From NCBI RefSeq assembly GCF_003814005.1, contig NZ_CP033898.1, positions 1,922,001-1,986,000 of the forward strand: a stretch of DNA of 64,000 bases. Reading direction: 5' to 3'. Within the stretch, counting starts at the first letter, position 1; every line of letters begins with the position of its first letter. The notes under the pieces were generated by a model, which did not search any database, was not told where the DNA came from, and worked only from the letters and a program-made list of their open reading frames with translations. The position numbers were made by a program, and so were the translations under genes. Shown here piece by piece: positions 1 to 10,549 of this stretch. This stretch comes from Corynebacterium pseudopelargi (GTDB taxonomy: Bacteria; Actinomycetota; Actinomycetes; Mycobacteriales; Mycobacteriaceae).

Positions 1-863
1 GCATTTTCCTCAACCGGGGGCGCATTACGCACACCAGTTTCTTCCTCTACGGGATCCTCGGTAGAAGGCTCACCGGCATCTGGGGTGGCCTCCACCGTGG
101 GCTCGGAAGTACGAGAGGTTTCCGAAGCGGGAGACTTTTCCTCGTTCTTCGTCTTGGTAACCGTCGTGGTTTCCTTATCGGGCGCCGGCGCGGTGGTAGT
201 GACCGTGGCAGTAATCGTGGTGGATACGCGATCTACCAGCGACTGCCCCACCTTGCGGCCTTCGGGCTTCATGCGGTCTACCAACGCCTGGGCCTCTGCC
301 AGTTTGCGCTTGGCACCCTCAATATCACCGCTGGCTTTCAGGTCATTGGCTTCTTGGAGCGCAGATGCTAATTGCACCACTTCGACGTCGTTGCCGCCAA
401 AGATCTGCTGGTTAAGCCCATACAGGGGGCTGCCTGGCTCTGCGTTATGGATGGCCACACCACTGCCGGCGATCAAGGCGGTAGCTGCTGCCGCACCCAC
501 CATGCCGTGGAAGACTGCCCGTGCTGGGCGGTGCAGCGGCACTACCTCGGCCACATCGGCATCGCTTGCTGGATCTTCGGCTGCAAAACGGCCTCGCCTG
601 CGCGGTGCAGGAGCATCTACTGCCGGCATCTCATTGGTTAATGCCTGGTCACGAAAATCAAAGCCAAGTTCTGCCAGCGTCGGTGCCTTGGGCATGTCGG
701 CGCTGACTTCTTCACGCGCTTGGAGGAATAAGGCCGCTAACTCATCGCGACCATCGCTGGGATCAACACCCTGCGCAAGCGCGCTCAAGAAGGCGTCGTC
801 CTCGCGCAGCTGTTCAAGCTGCCGACGAGTCACGCCCTCCTGCTTCGGGTGCCGCCTATTCAT
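1..863 (-). CDS. rsdA: Anti-sigma-D factor RsdA (3' end outside window)
   Basis: Membrane anti-sigma factor predicted to hold SigD inactive until it is proteolysed. The gene reads leftward from the ATG at 863 and runs off the window edge, so only about 287 codons are visible. The N-terminal ~100 residues are charged and soluble (the sigma-binding part in this family). A single hydrophobic segment follows at about residues 116-137, then a long Thr/Pro/Glu-rich region that would lie outside the membrane. Its start overlaps the end of sigD by 8 bases (ATGAATAG), so the two are translationally coupled, as expected for a sigma/anti-sigma pair. Gene order sigD-rsdA matches M. tuberculosis Rv3414c-Rv3413c. 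The identification rests on position and architecture. Confidence 0.85.
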   Translation of the reverse strand, partial: MNRRHPKQEGVTRRQLEQLREDDAFLSALAQGVDPSDGRDELAALFLQAREEVSADMPKAPTLAELGFDFRDQALTNEMPAVDAPAPRRRGRFAAEDPASDADVAEVVPLHRPARAVFHGMVGAAAATALIAGSGVAIHNAEPGSPLYGLNQQIFGGNDVEVVQLASALQEANDLKASGDIEGAKRKLAEAQALVDRMKPEGRKVGQSLVDRVSTTITATVTTTAPAPDKETTTVTKTKNEEKSPASETSRTSEPTVEATPDAGEPSTEDPVEEETGVRNAPPVEEN

Positions 864-1422
864 TGCCACGCTCCTGCTCCAGAGCCTTTCTTAGTGTTGC
901 TAGTGCTCGATGTTGTGCCACACGGACTGCGCCTGGAGTACTTCCCAGAATTTCTGCCGTCTCATCAGCACTCAGACCATTAAACACCCTGAGGATTACA
1001 ACCTCACGAGCTTTGTCACTGAGTACATCGAGCAATGCAAGCATCCTGTTACTACCTGCTTGCGCCATGGTCAAATGCTCAGGAGTATCGTGCACAATTT
1101 CCGTATCGGGCACCTCATCGGTGGGGTGCGCAAGATCGCGCTTATAGTAGCGCATCGCGTCTGCCACTTTGTTTGAGGCAATGCCATAGACAAAAGCCAG
1201 GAAAGGCCTGCCACGATCTACGTAGCGTTCGATGGAGTTCGCCAACGCCAAACAGGTTTCTTGAGCCACATCCTCGGGGGTGGGGTGCCTACCCCCGGAC
1301 ATGCGTGCGCGGGCGTAGCGCAACACTACGGGATAAGAGATTTCAATAATGCGCTCGAGAGCTACGGCATCGCCGGCTTGAGCTTTCGGCACTAGCCGTT
1401 GAAGCTCATCCTCGTCGCTCAC
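856..1422 (-). CDS. sigD: RNA polymerase sigma factor SigD
   Basis: Alternative sigma factor of 188 residues, the usual size for small group-4-like sigma factors with only regions 2 and 4. Region 2 is seen around residues 25-95 (PTPEDVAQETCLALA, then FLAFVYGIASNKVADAMR). Region 4, with its helix-turn-helix, is around 128-185 (LSDKAREVVILRVFNGLSA, then GSTPGAVRVAQHRAL). The start is a GTG with AAGGAG placed well upstream. The gene is followed, with an 8-base overlap, by its presumed anti-sigma factor. In corynebacteria SigD controls cell-envelope genes; that role is family knowledge and is not visible here. A TAGAAT hexamer on the minus strand at 1470-1475 could be its own -10 box. Confidence 0.93.
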   Translation of the reverse strand: MSDEDELQRLVPKAQAGDAVALERIIEISYPVVLRYARARMSGGRHPTPEDVAQETCLALANSIERYVDRGRPFLAFVYGIASNKVADAMRYYKRDLAHPTDEVPDTEIVHDTPEHLTMAQAGSNRMLALLDVLSDKAREVVILRVFNGLSADETAEILGSTPGAVRVAQHRALATLRKALEQERGNE

Positions 1423-1787
1423 GTAGTTTCTCCTTGCAGTACCGCATCTCTGGCGTGGTCGCTGTTGAAATTCTAGTACTTGTCACGTTCATAGACCCAA
1501 CCCCCTGCTCGAAGCCACCCCACCATCGCCCTAGCAGCACCCCCTTCAAAGATTGTTGCACCAGGTGCCAGCCTGCGTGAGCTCGTTGTTTGCCCCAATG
1601 CCGAAGAAACATCGCCTAAAGGTCATGTGCGCATCATGTGTTGTTTACTTGCCTGCGCCATCCTATGGGAGCACGCCCTGGCACACGCTGAATATTCAAC
1701 CGCCACGCCGCTGCATCGGCGGTCTTGGTTGATCAGGCTGCACCACCTTATTTGTTTTCATCGTCTTCTCAAAAGGAGCGCCTACGC
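1423..1787. other. Divergent intergenic region between sigD and whiB3
   Basis: This 365-base gap carries the promoters for both flanking genes. On the minus strand a TAGAAT at 1470-1475 would start the sigD message about 40 bases before its GTG. On the plus strand the only clear signal is the AAAAGGAG ribosome site at 1771-1778 before whiB3. No convincing open reading frame is present; the short frames here lack ribosome sites and family features. Confidence 0.4.
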
Positions 1788-2078
1788 ATGCCCACCACGA
1801 CCGTTCTCCCAGGCCCATACACGGTGCAATGGGATTGGCGGCTCGAAGGAGCTTGCCGCGACGAAAGCTCGGATACCTTCTACCACCCCGAAGGCGAGCG
1901 CGGTCGCGCCCGCATGATGCGTGAGCGTCGTGCCAAAGAAATCTGCCAAACATGCCCTGTACTCAAAGCCTGCCGCGAACACGCACTCAGCACCGGCGAG
2001 GTCTACGGCATCTGGGGTGGGATGACCGAAGGTGAACGCCAGCGCTATTTGCGCTCCGTTCGCATTGAGCAGCGCTAA
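1788..2078 (+). CDS. whiB3: WhiB-family iron-sulfur regulator (WhiB3/WhcB type)
   Basis: Small redox-sensing transcription factor of 96 residues that binds a [4Fe-4S] cluster and works with the primary sigma factor. All four cluster cysteines are visible: one in GACRDES, a CxxC pair in ICQTCPVLKAC, and the fourth in the same stretch. The family turn GIWGGMTEGER follows, then a basic C-terminus. The ATG at 1788 is chosen because AAAAGGAG lies 9 bases upstream and the protein then begins like other WhiB3 proteins; a longer in-frame start at 1725 has no support. Position between sigD and groEL1 matches M. tuberculosis whiB3 (Rv3416) and C. glutamicum whcB. It faces groEL1 across a shared terminator. 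Confidence 0.93.
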   Translation: MPTTTVLPGPYTVQWDWRLEGACRDESSDTFYHPEGERGRARMMRERRAKEICQTCPVLKACREHALSTGEVYGIWGGMTEGERQRYLRSVRIEQR

Positions 2079-2093
2079 GCACCACAAAAAAGA

Positions 2094-2126
2094 AGCACCC
2101 TCTCCCAATTGGGAGAGGGTGCTTTT
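2094..2126. terminator. Bidirectional terminator between whiB3 and groEL1
   Basis: A perfect 13-base-pair stem (AGCACCCTCTCCC paired with GGGAGAGGGTGCT) with a 4-base AATT loop is followed by TTTTT. A preceding A-run makes it work on the other strand too. It sits between two convergent genes. Confidence 0.9.
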
Positions 2127-2141
2127 TCACGCTTTGCGCTT

Positions 2142-3767
<1,626 letters not shown>

Positions 3768-4064
3768 TTACTTCTCGATGATGGCGAGGATGTCGCGGGC
3801 GTTGAGCAGCAAGAACTCTTCGCCGTTGTACTTCAGCTCGGTGCCGCCGTACTTGGAAAAGACTACGGTGTCACCCTCTTTAACATCCATGGGTACGCGC
3901 TTGTCGTCTGCGAAGCGGCCGGGGCCTGCTGCTACAACAACGCCCTCCTGGGGCTTTTCCTTAGCGGAATCCGGGATAACCAGGCCGGAAGCAGTGGTGG
4001 TCTCGGCTTCGCTGATCTTTACTAGAACGCGGTCCTCGAGCGGCTTAATTTGAACGTTTGCCAC
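3768..4064 (-). CDS. groES: Co-chaperonin GroES
   Basis: 10 kDa lid of the chaperonin, 98 residues, forming a heptamer that caps GroEL. The sequence has the family start [15 protein letters not shown], the mobile loop ([18 protein letters not shown]) and the C-terminal [16 protein letters not shown]. The start is a GTG at 4064 with GGAGG 8 bases upstream. The frame stays open to 4142, but the extra 26 residues match nothing in GroES and would run through the ribosome site. It is the first gene of the groES-groEL1 operon, downstream of a CIRCE element. Confidence 0.96.
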   Translation of the reverse strand: MANVQIKPLEDRVLVKISEAETTTASGLVIPDSAKEKPQEGVVVAAGPGRFADDKRVPMDVKEGDTVVFSKYGGTELKYNGEEFLLLNARDILAIIEK

Positions 4065-4163
4065 GGTGTTCCTCCATTGATGAAGTGTCAAAAAATTGTG
4101 CCGGTTGCAGATGCCAGCACAGCCGTCGTCGCGGGTGAACAACTGTGTGTCTGAGACAACCTC

Positions 4164-4190
4164 TTAGCACTCTACTCGTTACAGTGCTAA
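4164..4190. promoter_or_regulatory. CIRCE operator (HrcA binding site)
   Basis: The inverted repeat TTAGCACTC-N9-CAGTGCTAA differs from the CIRCE consensus (TTAGCACTC-N9-GAGTGCTAA) at one base. It lies about 100 bases upstream of the groES start. HrcA repression of heat-shock chaperonins through CIRCE is established; use by this operon is inferred from sequence and position. Confidence 0.9.
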
Positions 4191-4214
4191 GGCTTCAACC
4201 GTGATTGCTTAGAG

Positions 4215-5261
4215 CTAACTCACCAAAGGAATGCTCACGTCAAGGCCAGTATTGGTGCCCGCATCCAGGCCAGATGCCTGCCCGCCGGCAGCAATGAGCT
4301 CCGCTGCCAAACTCGCAATCATCACACCATTATCGGTACACAATTTCAGTGGCGGCACCAGCAACTCGATGCCAGCGCTTGCGCAACGAGCCCCAAGCAA
4401 AGAACGCAAACGCGCATTCGCCGCCACGCCCCCACCAAGGAGCAACGTAGGCGCACCAGTTTCCTTACAGGCCAAGATGGCCTTGGCCGAAAGCACATCG
4501 CACACGGCTTCTTGGAAGCTTGCGCACACATCGGCGATATCGATGGTGCGCCCCTCGCGTTCTGCGGCCTCTACATAGCGCGCCACGGAGGTTTTGAGCC
4601 CAGAGAAGGAAAAATCGAAGCGATGCTCTCCACGCATTTCATCCGCACGCATCAAACCTCTAGGGAAACGAATCGCCTTCCTATCTCCCTGTTGCGCCCA
4701 GCGATCAATCACCGGGCCACCCGGATACCCCAAGCCAAGCAGGCGGGCGACCTTGTCGTAGGCCTCGCCGGCGGCGTCGTCAAGCGTAGAGCCAAGTTCT
4801 CGCATGGGCGTGCCCACCGCATCGACCTCAAGCAACTGCGTGTGCCCACCAGAAACGAGCAAGGCCACGCAATGACCAAGCTCTGCACCAGCTAAGTTGG
4901 CCACGGCCACATGCCCGCCTAGGTGGTTGACCCCATAAAAAGGCACGTTCCAGGCAGCCGCGTAGGCCTTGGCCGCAGAAGCACCCACCAGCAGGGCACC
5001 AGCAAGCCCCGGCCCCACGGTGGCCGCCACGGCATCCGGGCGCGAGATGCCGGCTTCTGCCAAGGCGGCACGCATCACCGGCACCATCGATTCCAGGTGC
5101 GCACGAGAGGCGATCTCCGGCACCACGCCACCAAAGCGCGCATGCTGGTCCATGGAACTGGCAACGGCATTGGCCAAGATTTCCAAGGAGCCATCTTCGT
5201 GGCGCTGCACAATGCCCACGCCGGTTTCATCGCAGGAGGACTCAATGCCCAAAATGATCAT
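4215..5261 (-). CDS. tsaD: tRNA threonylcarbamoyladenosine transferase TsaD
   Basis: Catalytic subunit that transfers the threonylcarbamoyl group to A37 of ANN-decoding tRNAs (t6A), working with TsaB and TsaE. At 348 residues it is full length. It begins [17 protein letters not shown], carries the metal-binding His pair in [10 protein letters not shown] and the nucleotide-binding [10 protein letters not shown]. Further family blocks are [12 protein letters not shown] and the C-terminal [10 protein letters not shown]. Its start overlaps the end of rimI by 4 bases (ATGA), and rimI overlaps tsaB the same way, so all three are one operon. The order matches M. tuberculosis Rv3419c-Rv3421c. Confidence 0.97.
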   Translation of the reverse strand: MIILGIESSCDETGVGIVQRHEDGSLEILANAVASSMDQHARFGGVVPEIASRAHLESMVPVMRAALAEAGISRPDAVAATVGPGLAGALLVGASAAKAYAAAWNVPFYGVNHLGGHVAVANLAGAELGHCVALLVSGGHTQLLEVDAVGTPMRELGSTLDDAAGEAYDKVARLLGLGYPGGPVIDRWAQQGDRKAIRFPRGLMRADEMRGEHRFDFSFSGLKTSVARYVEAAEREGRTIDIADVCASFQEAVCDVLSAKAILACKETGAPTLLLGGGVAANARLRSLLGARCASAGIELLVPPLKLCTDNGVMIASLAAELIAAGGQASGLDAGTNTGLDVSIPLVS

Positions 5262-5767
5262 GAGGCACCTTTCGCAAGATCAAAAGAACAAGGACGCAGC
5301 ATAGTAAAAGCATCGGCCCCAGAGGGCTGATAGTAATTGCGCCGAAGCCCAATGCGCTGAAAACCAAAGGCCTCATACAAACCAATGGCCGGCTCGTTGT
5401 CAGTACGGACTTCTAAAAAGATCGCAGCAGCGCGTTGATCAGCCAGGCCACAAATCTGTTGCATCATTGCCCGGGCAAGCCCTTGGCCCTGGTAGGCGGG
5501 GTCAACGCCGATGGTATGAATTTCGCACTCGGGCTGATCTTGTGGCCCAAGAAATGCCACACCGGCATAGGCCACCAGGTGATTGTCTAGATCAATGCCC
5601 AGATACAGCGTATGGGGCTGGGCAAACTCCGAACGGAAATCAGCAGCACTCCAGGGATTATCTCCTGGGAAAAGCTGCGCTTCTAGGTGCGCTAAGCGCG
5701 GGGCATCAAAATCACTCAGGCGCCGAAGCTGCGTTCCTGCCTCGCCGGGATTGGCTTGCTCGCTCAT
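5258..5767 (-). CDS. rimI: Ribosomal protein S18-alanine N-acetyltransferase RimI-like
   Basis: GNAT-fold acetyltransferase of 169 residues predicted to acetylate the N-terminal alanine of ribosomal protein S18. The acetyl-CoA binding motif A is [15 protein letters not shown] around residues 88-102, with the preceding strand CEIHTIGV. The C-terminal strand [20 protein letters not shown] is characteristic of RimI, where Glu and Tyr serve catalysis. It is coupled to tsaB upstream and tsaD downstream by 4-base overlaps. RimI next to t6A genes is common in bacteria; substrate choice in actinobacteria may be wider than S18. Confidence 0.93.
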   Translation of the reverse strand: MSEQANPGEAGTQLRRLSDFDAPRLAHLEAQLFPGDNPWSAADFRSEFAQPHTLYLGIDLDNHLVAYAGVAFLGPQDQPECEIHTIGVDPAYQGQGLARAMMQQICGLADQRAAAIFLEVRTDNEPAIGLYEAFGFQRIGLRRNYYQPSGADAFTMLRPCSFDLAKGAS

Positions 5768-6444
5768 CCCTCGTGCGAATCCTCGGGGCTTGCCGTGGGG
5801 ACGTGGTGCGGGATCGCGGAAGAAAGCTGCACCTGCGGCTCCTTGGCATCTGGGCGGCGAAGATACAGCGGCTCGGGTGTTTGGGGCGGATCAAATTGCG
5901 CTACCGCCGCAAGGCCTTGAGCACTCGGATAGCACTCCACCACCTCAGTGGCATTGACCTGTTCTACTACAGCCTGTTGAAGATGCTGTGGCACGCTGAG
6001 CGTATCTACGTCCATGGCCGGGAGATCAGCAGGCTTGCACACCTGCGGGCCTTGGTGCACCTGGCCATCAACTACCTCGGTGTAATAGACCTCTTTGCGG
6101 CGCGCATCCGTAACCACCAGCACCTTCGAGCCGGGAAGCTGGGAGGCGATGGCCTGGTGGCTGCTAACACCAGTCACGGGGATGCCGAGGGCATCGGCAA
6201 ACGCCATGGCGCTGACCATGCCCACGCGCAAGCCAGTAAAAGGCCCAGGGCCACAACCGACAACAACTGCCTGAAGATCATCAAAGCCCAAACCCGTGGC
6301 CTCAAGCATCTCCATCACGGTAGGCACCAAGGCCTCGTTGTGGCGGCGGGCATCTTCTAGGCAGCGTTGCTCAAGCACCTTGGCATCGCGCACAAGCCCA
6401 AGCACAAGCCTTGGGGTGGCACTATCAACTGTGAGCAGCAACAA
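5764..6444 (-). CDS. tsaB: tRNA threonylcarbamoyladenosine biosynthesis protein TsaB
   Basis: Non-catalytic partner of TsaD, 226 residues, with the same ASKHA fold but a degraded active site. Family blocks are LLTVDSATPRLVLGLV at the N-terminus, a HNEALVPTVMEML helix, and GPGPFTGLRVGMVSAMAFAD at about 65-84. The start is a TTG at 6444, 4 bases after the stop of the upstream gene; AGG about 8 bases before it is the only ribosome-site signal. The next codon is also TTG and cannot be excluded. It is coupled to rimI by an ATGA overlap. Confidence 0.95.
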   Translation of the reverse strand: MLLLTVDSATPRLVLGLVRDAKVLEQRCLEDARRHNEALVPTVMEMLEATGLGFDDLQAVVVGCGPGPFTGLRVGMVSAMAFADALGIPVTGVSSHQAIASQLPGSKVLVVTDARRKEVYYTEVVDGQVHQGPQVCKPADLPAMDVDTLSVPQHLQQAVVEQVNATEVVECYPSAQGLAAVAQFDPPQTPEPLYLRRPDAKEPQVQLSSAIPHHVPTASPEDSHEG

Positions 6445-6448
6445 GGGC

Positions 6449-6922
6449 TTAACCTGCCAGAACCCAGGTATCGCCGTCGAGGTAGAACTGGTTCATGTCA
6501 TAGGCACGGAACGCAGTGGGCTGACCCTGGAAGCACAGGTTCAAGTCCTCGGTGTTGAATTCTGCAGAAGCGAATTCACCGTCTTGGTTTACAAACACCA
6601 GGTAGTTCTTATCCGCAGGGATGCTGCCTTCTTCTACCGCAAAAAGATCGGAGCCCACGCCGAGCTGCTCTACCTGCTCAACGGTCATGCCGGAGCAAAC
6701 AGTAGCGGCTTCCATCCACTCGGTGCCATAGAGATCTGCCATGACCAAGCCAGCGATGTGGACGTTTTGATCTTCGAGCTTTTGCAAGGTTGCCTCAAGG
6801 CGCTTGCCGGAAAGTGGCTGCTGATCTTCCTGGCTGGCAGAGTAAATCATGCCGGCCACGAGAAGCAGGAACAGCACAATGAGCACGGTAGCCAGAGCGC
6901 GAAGTGGCTTAGGAAGTTGCAT
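6449..6922 (-). CDS. Membrane-anchored or exported protein of unknown function
   Basis: I do not recognise this 157-residue protein. An N-terminal hydrophobic segment (about residues 9-27, LATVLIVLFLLLVAGMIY) would anchor or export it. The remainder is acidic, with two cysteines (AATVCSGMT and LNLCFQG) that could form a disulfide outside the cell. It has a good ribosome site (AAAGGA) and ends only 4 bases before tsaB, so it leads the tsaB-rimI-tsaD operon. A role in t6A synthesis is unlikely for an exported protein; co-transcription may simply reflect packing. Confidence 0.75.
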   Translation of the reverse strand: MQLPKPLRALATVLIVLFLLLVAGMIYSASQEDQQPLSGKRLEATLQKLEDQNVHIAGLVMADLYGTEWMEAATVCSGMTVEQVEQLGVGSDLFAVEEGSIPADKNYLVFVNQDGEFASAEFNTEDLNLCFQGQPTAFRAYDMNQFYLDGDTWVLAG

Positions 6923-7031
6923 GGTGGGTCCTTTCGAAAGGTGCGCGGCGTCGCTTCACGCCGCTTGCTTGCTACCTCAAACGCTACTACGCCACCACCG
7001 ATCGCCTCGAGCTTGCCCACCACTATGGCGC

Positions 7032-8636
7032 TTAGATGAGTAAGAGCAACACCACTTGCGAGGCGATGATTTTGCCGATCATGGCCGTGGGATACACCGT
7101 GGCATAGCCTCTGGTAGCAAGCTCAGTGTTGGTTTGGCCATTGAGATACGAGATCACCGCGGGGTTGGTGGTCATACCTGCGGCCACACCCATGGCCTCA
7201 TCCCACTTCAGCTTCAGCAGCGGCATACATACCGCGGCGCACAGCACCGCCGAGGCGATGGTGACGATGAAGCCACCGCCGATCACAGCAATAGAGCTTG
7301 GGTCTGTGATGGCCTGGCGGAAGCCCACACCGGCCTTGGTGCCCACGCCCGCTAAGAAAATGCTCAAACCTAAGGTGCTGATGGTGCGGTTGGCGTGGTA
7401 GGGCACCTGCCAGCGCAAAGGGCCACTCTTTTCCATCGCGCCAAGAATCAAACCGGCCACGATAGGCCCGCCACCAAAACCAAGTGAGAGGGTGTTACCG
7501 CCGGGTAGTGGGACAGGGATGATGCCTAACAGAAGGCCCGCGAGGAGGCCGATAAAGAAGGGCAAGAGGTCTACGTCGGCAAGCTCACGCTCAGAATCGC
7601 CGAGATAACGGCGAACCTCGGGCAAACGCTCCGGGGTGGTGACCACGCGAACGCGATCTGAAAGGCGAATGACGGTGCTTGGGTTGGGCACCTCATCGGC
7701 ATCACCCCTGCGGGCACGGACCACCAAGAAGCCGCGTGAGCAGGTATTGAGCTGCCCAAGGCTCATCCCAGCGATGGCCTTATTGGACACAGTGATGCGC
7801 GAATACACCAGATTGGTGCCATCCAGGCTTAACTCCACCGGCTCACCCAAGACCGCGATGGCCTTATCCAAAGCATCCGGGGTGCCATTGAGCACCAACA
7901 CCATCCCAGGGCGCAGCTCCCGATCCCTCATGCCAAGCTCATGTTCATGATCCGAACGCACGATGCGGCTCGCAATCACCTGCTGGCCAGTAATGGCCTG
8001 CAAATCACCAATGCGACCAGTAATCCCCTCCCCGATGCGCACTCCGCGCCACGCAAGCGAATCACTAATGAGGCCTTCGGCACGAGCATCCTCGCGGTGA
8101 TTGACCTTTAACAACTTCGCACCCACCGCGGCAACCACGATGGAACCAATCACCGCACCTGGATACGCCAAGGAGTAACCCACCACGGGCTGAGCCGATT
8201 GAGCAGGATCAAGCGAGCCCAACATATTCACCATCGCCGCCATACCAGGGGTAGAGGTCAGCGCACCAGCAAACATGCCAGCACCAATGGTCGGCTTAAT
8301 GCCCAACAACGAGACAATCGCAACAGAAAGCACCGCCATGGCAACAAGCAGCACCAACAAAAAGAGGTTCAGCTTCCAGCCACGCGCCTTGAACTGCGCA
8401 AAGAAGGCACCGCCGGCTTCAAGGCCAATGGCGTAGACGAACATGGCAAGGCCAAGCTGGTAGAGCAGCGGCGGCAACTCGAGCTCGGGGTTGAGCGTGG
8501 AAAAGGCCAAGGCCACGAACAACACCGCAGCGGCCCCTAGAGAGATACCGAAGCAACGTATCTTTCCCAGCGCCAGGCCCAGAGCCAAAATGATGACCAG
8601 CGTGAGCAGCGGCGATGTTGCCAAATAATCAAGCAA
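7032..8636 (-). CDS. AspT/YidE-family membrane transporter
   Basis: Secondary transporter of the aspartate:alanine exchanger family. It has two membrane halves (about six segments each) around a central soluble TrkA-C (RCK-C) domain near residues 205-290 (region IGDLQAITGQQVIASRIV). Pseudo-repeated blocks GLALGKIRCFGISLGA in the first half and LLLGIIPVPLPGG...LSLGFGGGPIVAGLILG in the second are typical. Substrate cannot be read from sequence; dicarboxylates or amino acids are usual. I chose the TTG at 8636 because the protein then starts LLDYLATSPLLTLV like relatives; the frame stays open to a GTG at 8684, which adds 16 residues and lacks a clear ribosome site. Confidence 0.85.
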   Translation of the reverse strand: MLDYLATSPLLTLVIILALGLALGKIRCFGISLGAAAVLFVALAFSTLNPELELPPLLYQLGLAMFVYAIGLEAGGAFFAQFKARGWKLNLFLLVLLVAMAVLSVAIVSLLGIKPTIGAGMFAGALTSTPGMAAMVNMLGSLDPAQSAQPVVGYSLAYPGAVIGSIVVAAVGAKLLKVNHREDARAEGLISDSLAWRGVRIGEGITGRIGDLQAITGQQVIASRIVRSDHEHELGMRDRELRPGMVLVLNGTPDALDKAIAVLGEPVELSLDGTNLVYSRITVSNKAIAGMSLGQLNTCSRGFLVVRARRGDADEVPNPSTVIRLSDRVRVVTTPERLPEVRRYLGDSERELADVDLLPFFIGLLAGLLLGIIPVPLPGGNTLSLGFGGGPIVAGLILGAMEKSGPLRWQVPYHANRTISTLGLSIFLAGVGTKAGVGFRQAITDPSSIAVIGGGFIVTIASAVLCAAVCMPLLKLKWDEAMGVAAGMTTNPAVISYLNGQTNTELATRGYATVYPTAMIGKIIASQVVLLLLI

Positions 8637-8784
8637 GGGTGTCTCGTTTCTAAAAAATCCGATAATCGGTGTAAAAAACAGCACCCCCGATTCTTGCCAG
8701 GAGGGCGTGCCAGCTCAAGCTCAGAGCCAAAAATGTGGCTGAGATCAGACGCCGGTGTGATTTCAGCCCCCTCTTGGAGATCCA

Positions 8785-8840
8785 CGCCAAGGAGGCAGCC
8801 CCTCCTAGAAAGCAGCCGCCACTCCGCCAAGGAAGCAGCC
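8785..8840. repeat. Short spaced repeat in the transporter leader
   Basis: The 16-mer CGCCAAGGAGGCAGCC (8785-8800) recurs at 8825-8840 with one change, and a degenerate copy (TCCTAGAAAGCAGCC) lies between them at 8803-8817. The run sits in the 200-base gap between tsaE and the AspT-like gene, where the transporter message would begin. No riboswitch class was recognised. Confidence 0.5.
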
Positions 8841-8886
8841 GCGCCAAAGAGCCCCCGCAGGCAGCACCCCACTCCCCCAGCGCTGC

Positions 8887-9366
8887 TTAACCTTCCTTGG
8901 TTTCCCAGGAGATGATCCGGGCTTCTGATTCTGGATCTTGCTCGGCGGCGGTGGTGCGGTCGATGGTGATTTGGATGTATCGCTGGGCGAGCTGCTCCAT
9001 CATGCCGCCGCCCCATTCGGCTACCACCACTGCGTGATCGAGCTCGGTAATCAGGTCTAGGGATTCGAGCGCATCGATTGGGTCTTCGCCTGCTTCAAGC
9101 AGGCGGTATGCATCCACGTGAATGAGGGTTGGGCCATCGTTGATGGGGTGATGTTCGCGGGCGATTTGGAAGGTGGGTGAGGTGACTCGGCCTTGTACTT
9201 CTAGGCCTCGGGCGAGCCCTTGGGTAAACGTCGTTTTGCCCGCTCCTAAAGGCCCAACCAGGATCACTACATCGCCGGCGCTGAGTTGGGCGCCGATTGC
9301 TTGTGCAAGCTCCTGGGTGCTTGCAGCGCTTGGGCAGGTGCGGGTGCCTGAAGAAAGCTCGATCAT
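8887..9366 (-). CDS. tsaE: tRNA threonylcarbamoyladenosine ATPase TsaE
   Basis: P-loop ATPase of 159 residues that drives turnover of the TsaBD complex in t6A formation. The Walker A motif GPLGAGKTTFTQGLARGL is at about residues 39-56, followed by VTSPTFQIAREH and the Walker B-like HVDAYRL. The C-terminus has the family block VVVAEWGGG. It overlaps alr upstream by 4 bases (ATGA). The order alr-tsaE and then tsaB-rimI-tsaD is the actinobacterial arrangement, interrupted here by the AspT-like transporter and the unknown membrane protein. Confidence 0.96.
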   Translation of the reverse strand: MIELSSGTRTCPSAASTQELAQAIGAQLSAGDVVILVGPLGAGKTTFTQGLARGLEVQGRVTSPTFQIAREHHPINDGPTLIHVDAYRLLEAGEDPIDALESLDLITELDHAVVVAEWGGGMMEQLAQRYIQITIDRTTAAEQDPESEARIISWETKEG

Positions 9367-10478
9367 GCTTGCTCCTGGTTCTCTGCGTGCTGATGGTGGG
9401 TTTGTTCGTATACCCTGCGTGTGCGCCCTTTGGGGCTACACACAATTTCGTAGTTGATGGTGCCAAGGGCTTCGGCTAGATCGCTTGCGCTCATGCCCCC
9501 TGGGCCAAAAATCACTGCCTCATCGCCGGGTTGCACTCCTGCATCATCAGCGCCGAGGAAGATCACGATCTGGTCCATGCATACTCTGCCGACTTGCTTG
9601 AATCGTTTGCCGGCGATGCTTACTTCCACGTGGCCTTGGGCGGCGCGTGCTAATCCATCGGCATATCCCACTGGCACGATGGCGATGGCTCCGTCATGCG
9701 GGGCGCGCCAGGTGTGTCCGTAGCTCACGGGATCTCCAGCGGCGATCTCTTTTACCACCGTCACCTTGGCCACCCATTGCATTGCTGGTTTCAGCCCGTG
9801 GTCGTGGCCTTGAATTGGCTCGCAGCCATAGAGTGCGATGCCGGGTCGCACCATCTGAAAGTAGGCATCCGGGCGTGAGAGCACTGCTGGTGAATTGGCA
9901 ATGTGGTTGCAGGGCAGTTCTAGTCCGAGTGATCTGCCCTGTTGGATGGCTTGCTCAAACAGCGCGATTTGTTCATCGGTGGCGCTGCTTTTGAGGTCAT
10001 CGGCGCAGGCAAAGTGGCTCATCAGCCCGGTTACTTCCAACGGCGAGCTTGCAAGGGCCTGCATGATTTCGCCCCACTGCGGTTGCAGCACCCCCGATCG
10101 GTGCATGCCCGTATCAATTTTGAGGACCACTTTTCCGCGGCCGTGTGCGAGCACTGCGTCTACTTGGCTTTTCGACGCCACCGCCACCGTTATTCCAGCG
10201 TCTAAGACTTCGCCCACGTTTTGATCGGGCGACCACAGCCAGCACATGATCGGAAGCTGCACACCGGATTGGTGCAGGGCGAGGGCTTCTGCAAAGGTAG
10301 CGACACCAAATTGATCGGCTCCTGCTGCTTGCATCACCTTCGCCACCTCGGGAGCACCGTGGTTATAGCCATCGGCTTTGACCACGCACATCAACTGCGC
10401 TGGCGCTACCTTGGCCTTGAGTTTGGCGGTGTTGGCGGCGATGGCGTCGAGGTTGATGCGGGCTTCGAGCAGATTCAT
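9363..10478 (-). CDS. alr: Alanine racemase
   Basis: PLP-dependent enzyme that makes D-alanine for peptidoglycan, 371 residues, full length. The cofactor lysine is in CVVKADGYNHG near residue 34, and the catalytic tyrosine in DPVSYGHTW near residue 258. The family blocks DTGMHRSG, RPGIALYG and VGRVCMDQ are all present. Its ATG at 10478 is divergent from the hydrolase at 10550, so the 71 bases between them hold both promoters. It is coupled to tsaE by a 4-base overlap. One exact copy of GCTTTTCGACG lies inside the coding sequence at 10167-10177. Confidence 0.97.
   Translation of the reverse strand: MNLLEARINLDAIAANTAKLKAKVAPAQLMCVVKADGYNHGAPEVAKVMQAAGADQFGVATFAEALALHQSGVQLPIMCWLWSPDQNVGEVLDAGITVAVASKSQVDAVLAHGRGKVVLKIDTGMHRSGVLQPQWGEIMQALASSPLEVTGLMSHFACADDLKSSATDEQIALFEQAIQQGRSLGLELPCNHIANSPAVLSRPDAYFQMVRPGIALYGCEPIQGHDHGLKPAMQWVAKVTVVKEIAAGDPVSYGHTWRAPHDGAIAIVPVGYADGLARAAQGHVEVSIAGKRFKQVGRVCMDQIVIFLGADDAGVQPGDEAVIFGPGGMSASDLAEALGTINYEIVCSPKGRTRRVYEQTHHQHAENQEQA
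10167..10177 (+). repeat. GCTTTTCGACG element, copy 1
   Basis: Exact copy on the plus strand, inside alr. The eight exact copies start at 10167, 12920, 18134, 24883, 30033, 39520, 40702 and 49151. Confidence 0.7.
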
Positions 10479-10535
10479 GGTGTTCTATTGTGCCACCTGT
10501 GCCAGGCGGTGCCACCTCCAGGCGCTGGTATCCAC

Positions 10536-10541
10536 TATCCT
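10536..10541 (+). promoter_or_regulatory. -10 box of a probable leaderless promoter (hydrolase)
   Basis: TATCCT ends 8 bases before the GTG at 10550 and no ribosome site lies between. Transcription would begin at or next to the start codon. Confidence 0.5.
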
Positions 10542-10549
10542 TAGACACC

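Noticed and set aside
5467..6360. 297-codon plus-strand frame over rimI and tsaB.
   Set aside because: Shadow of two well-supported minus-strand genes.
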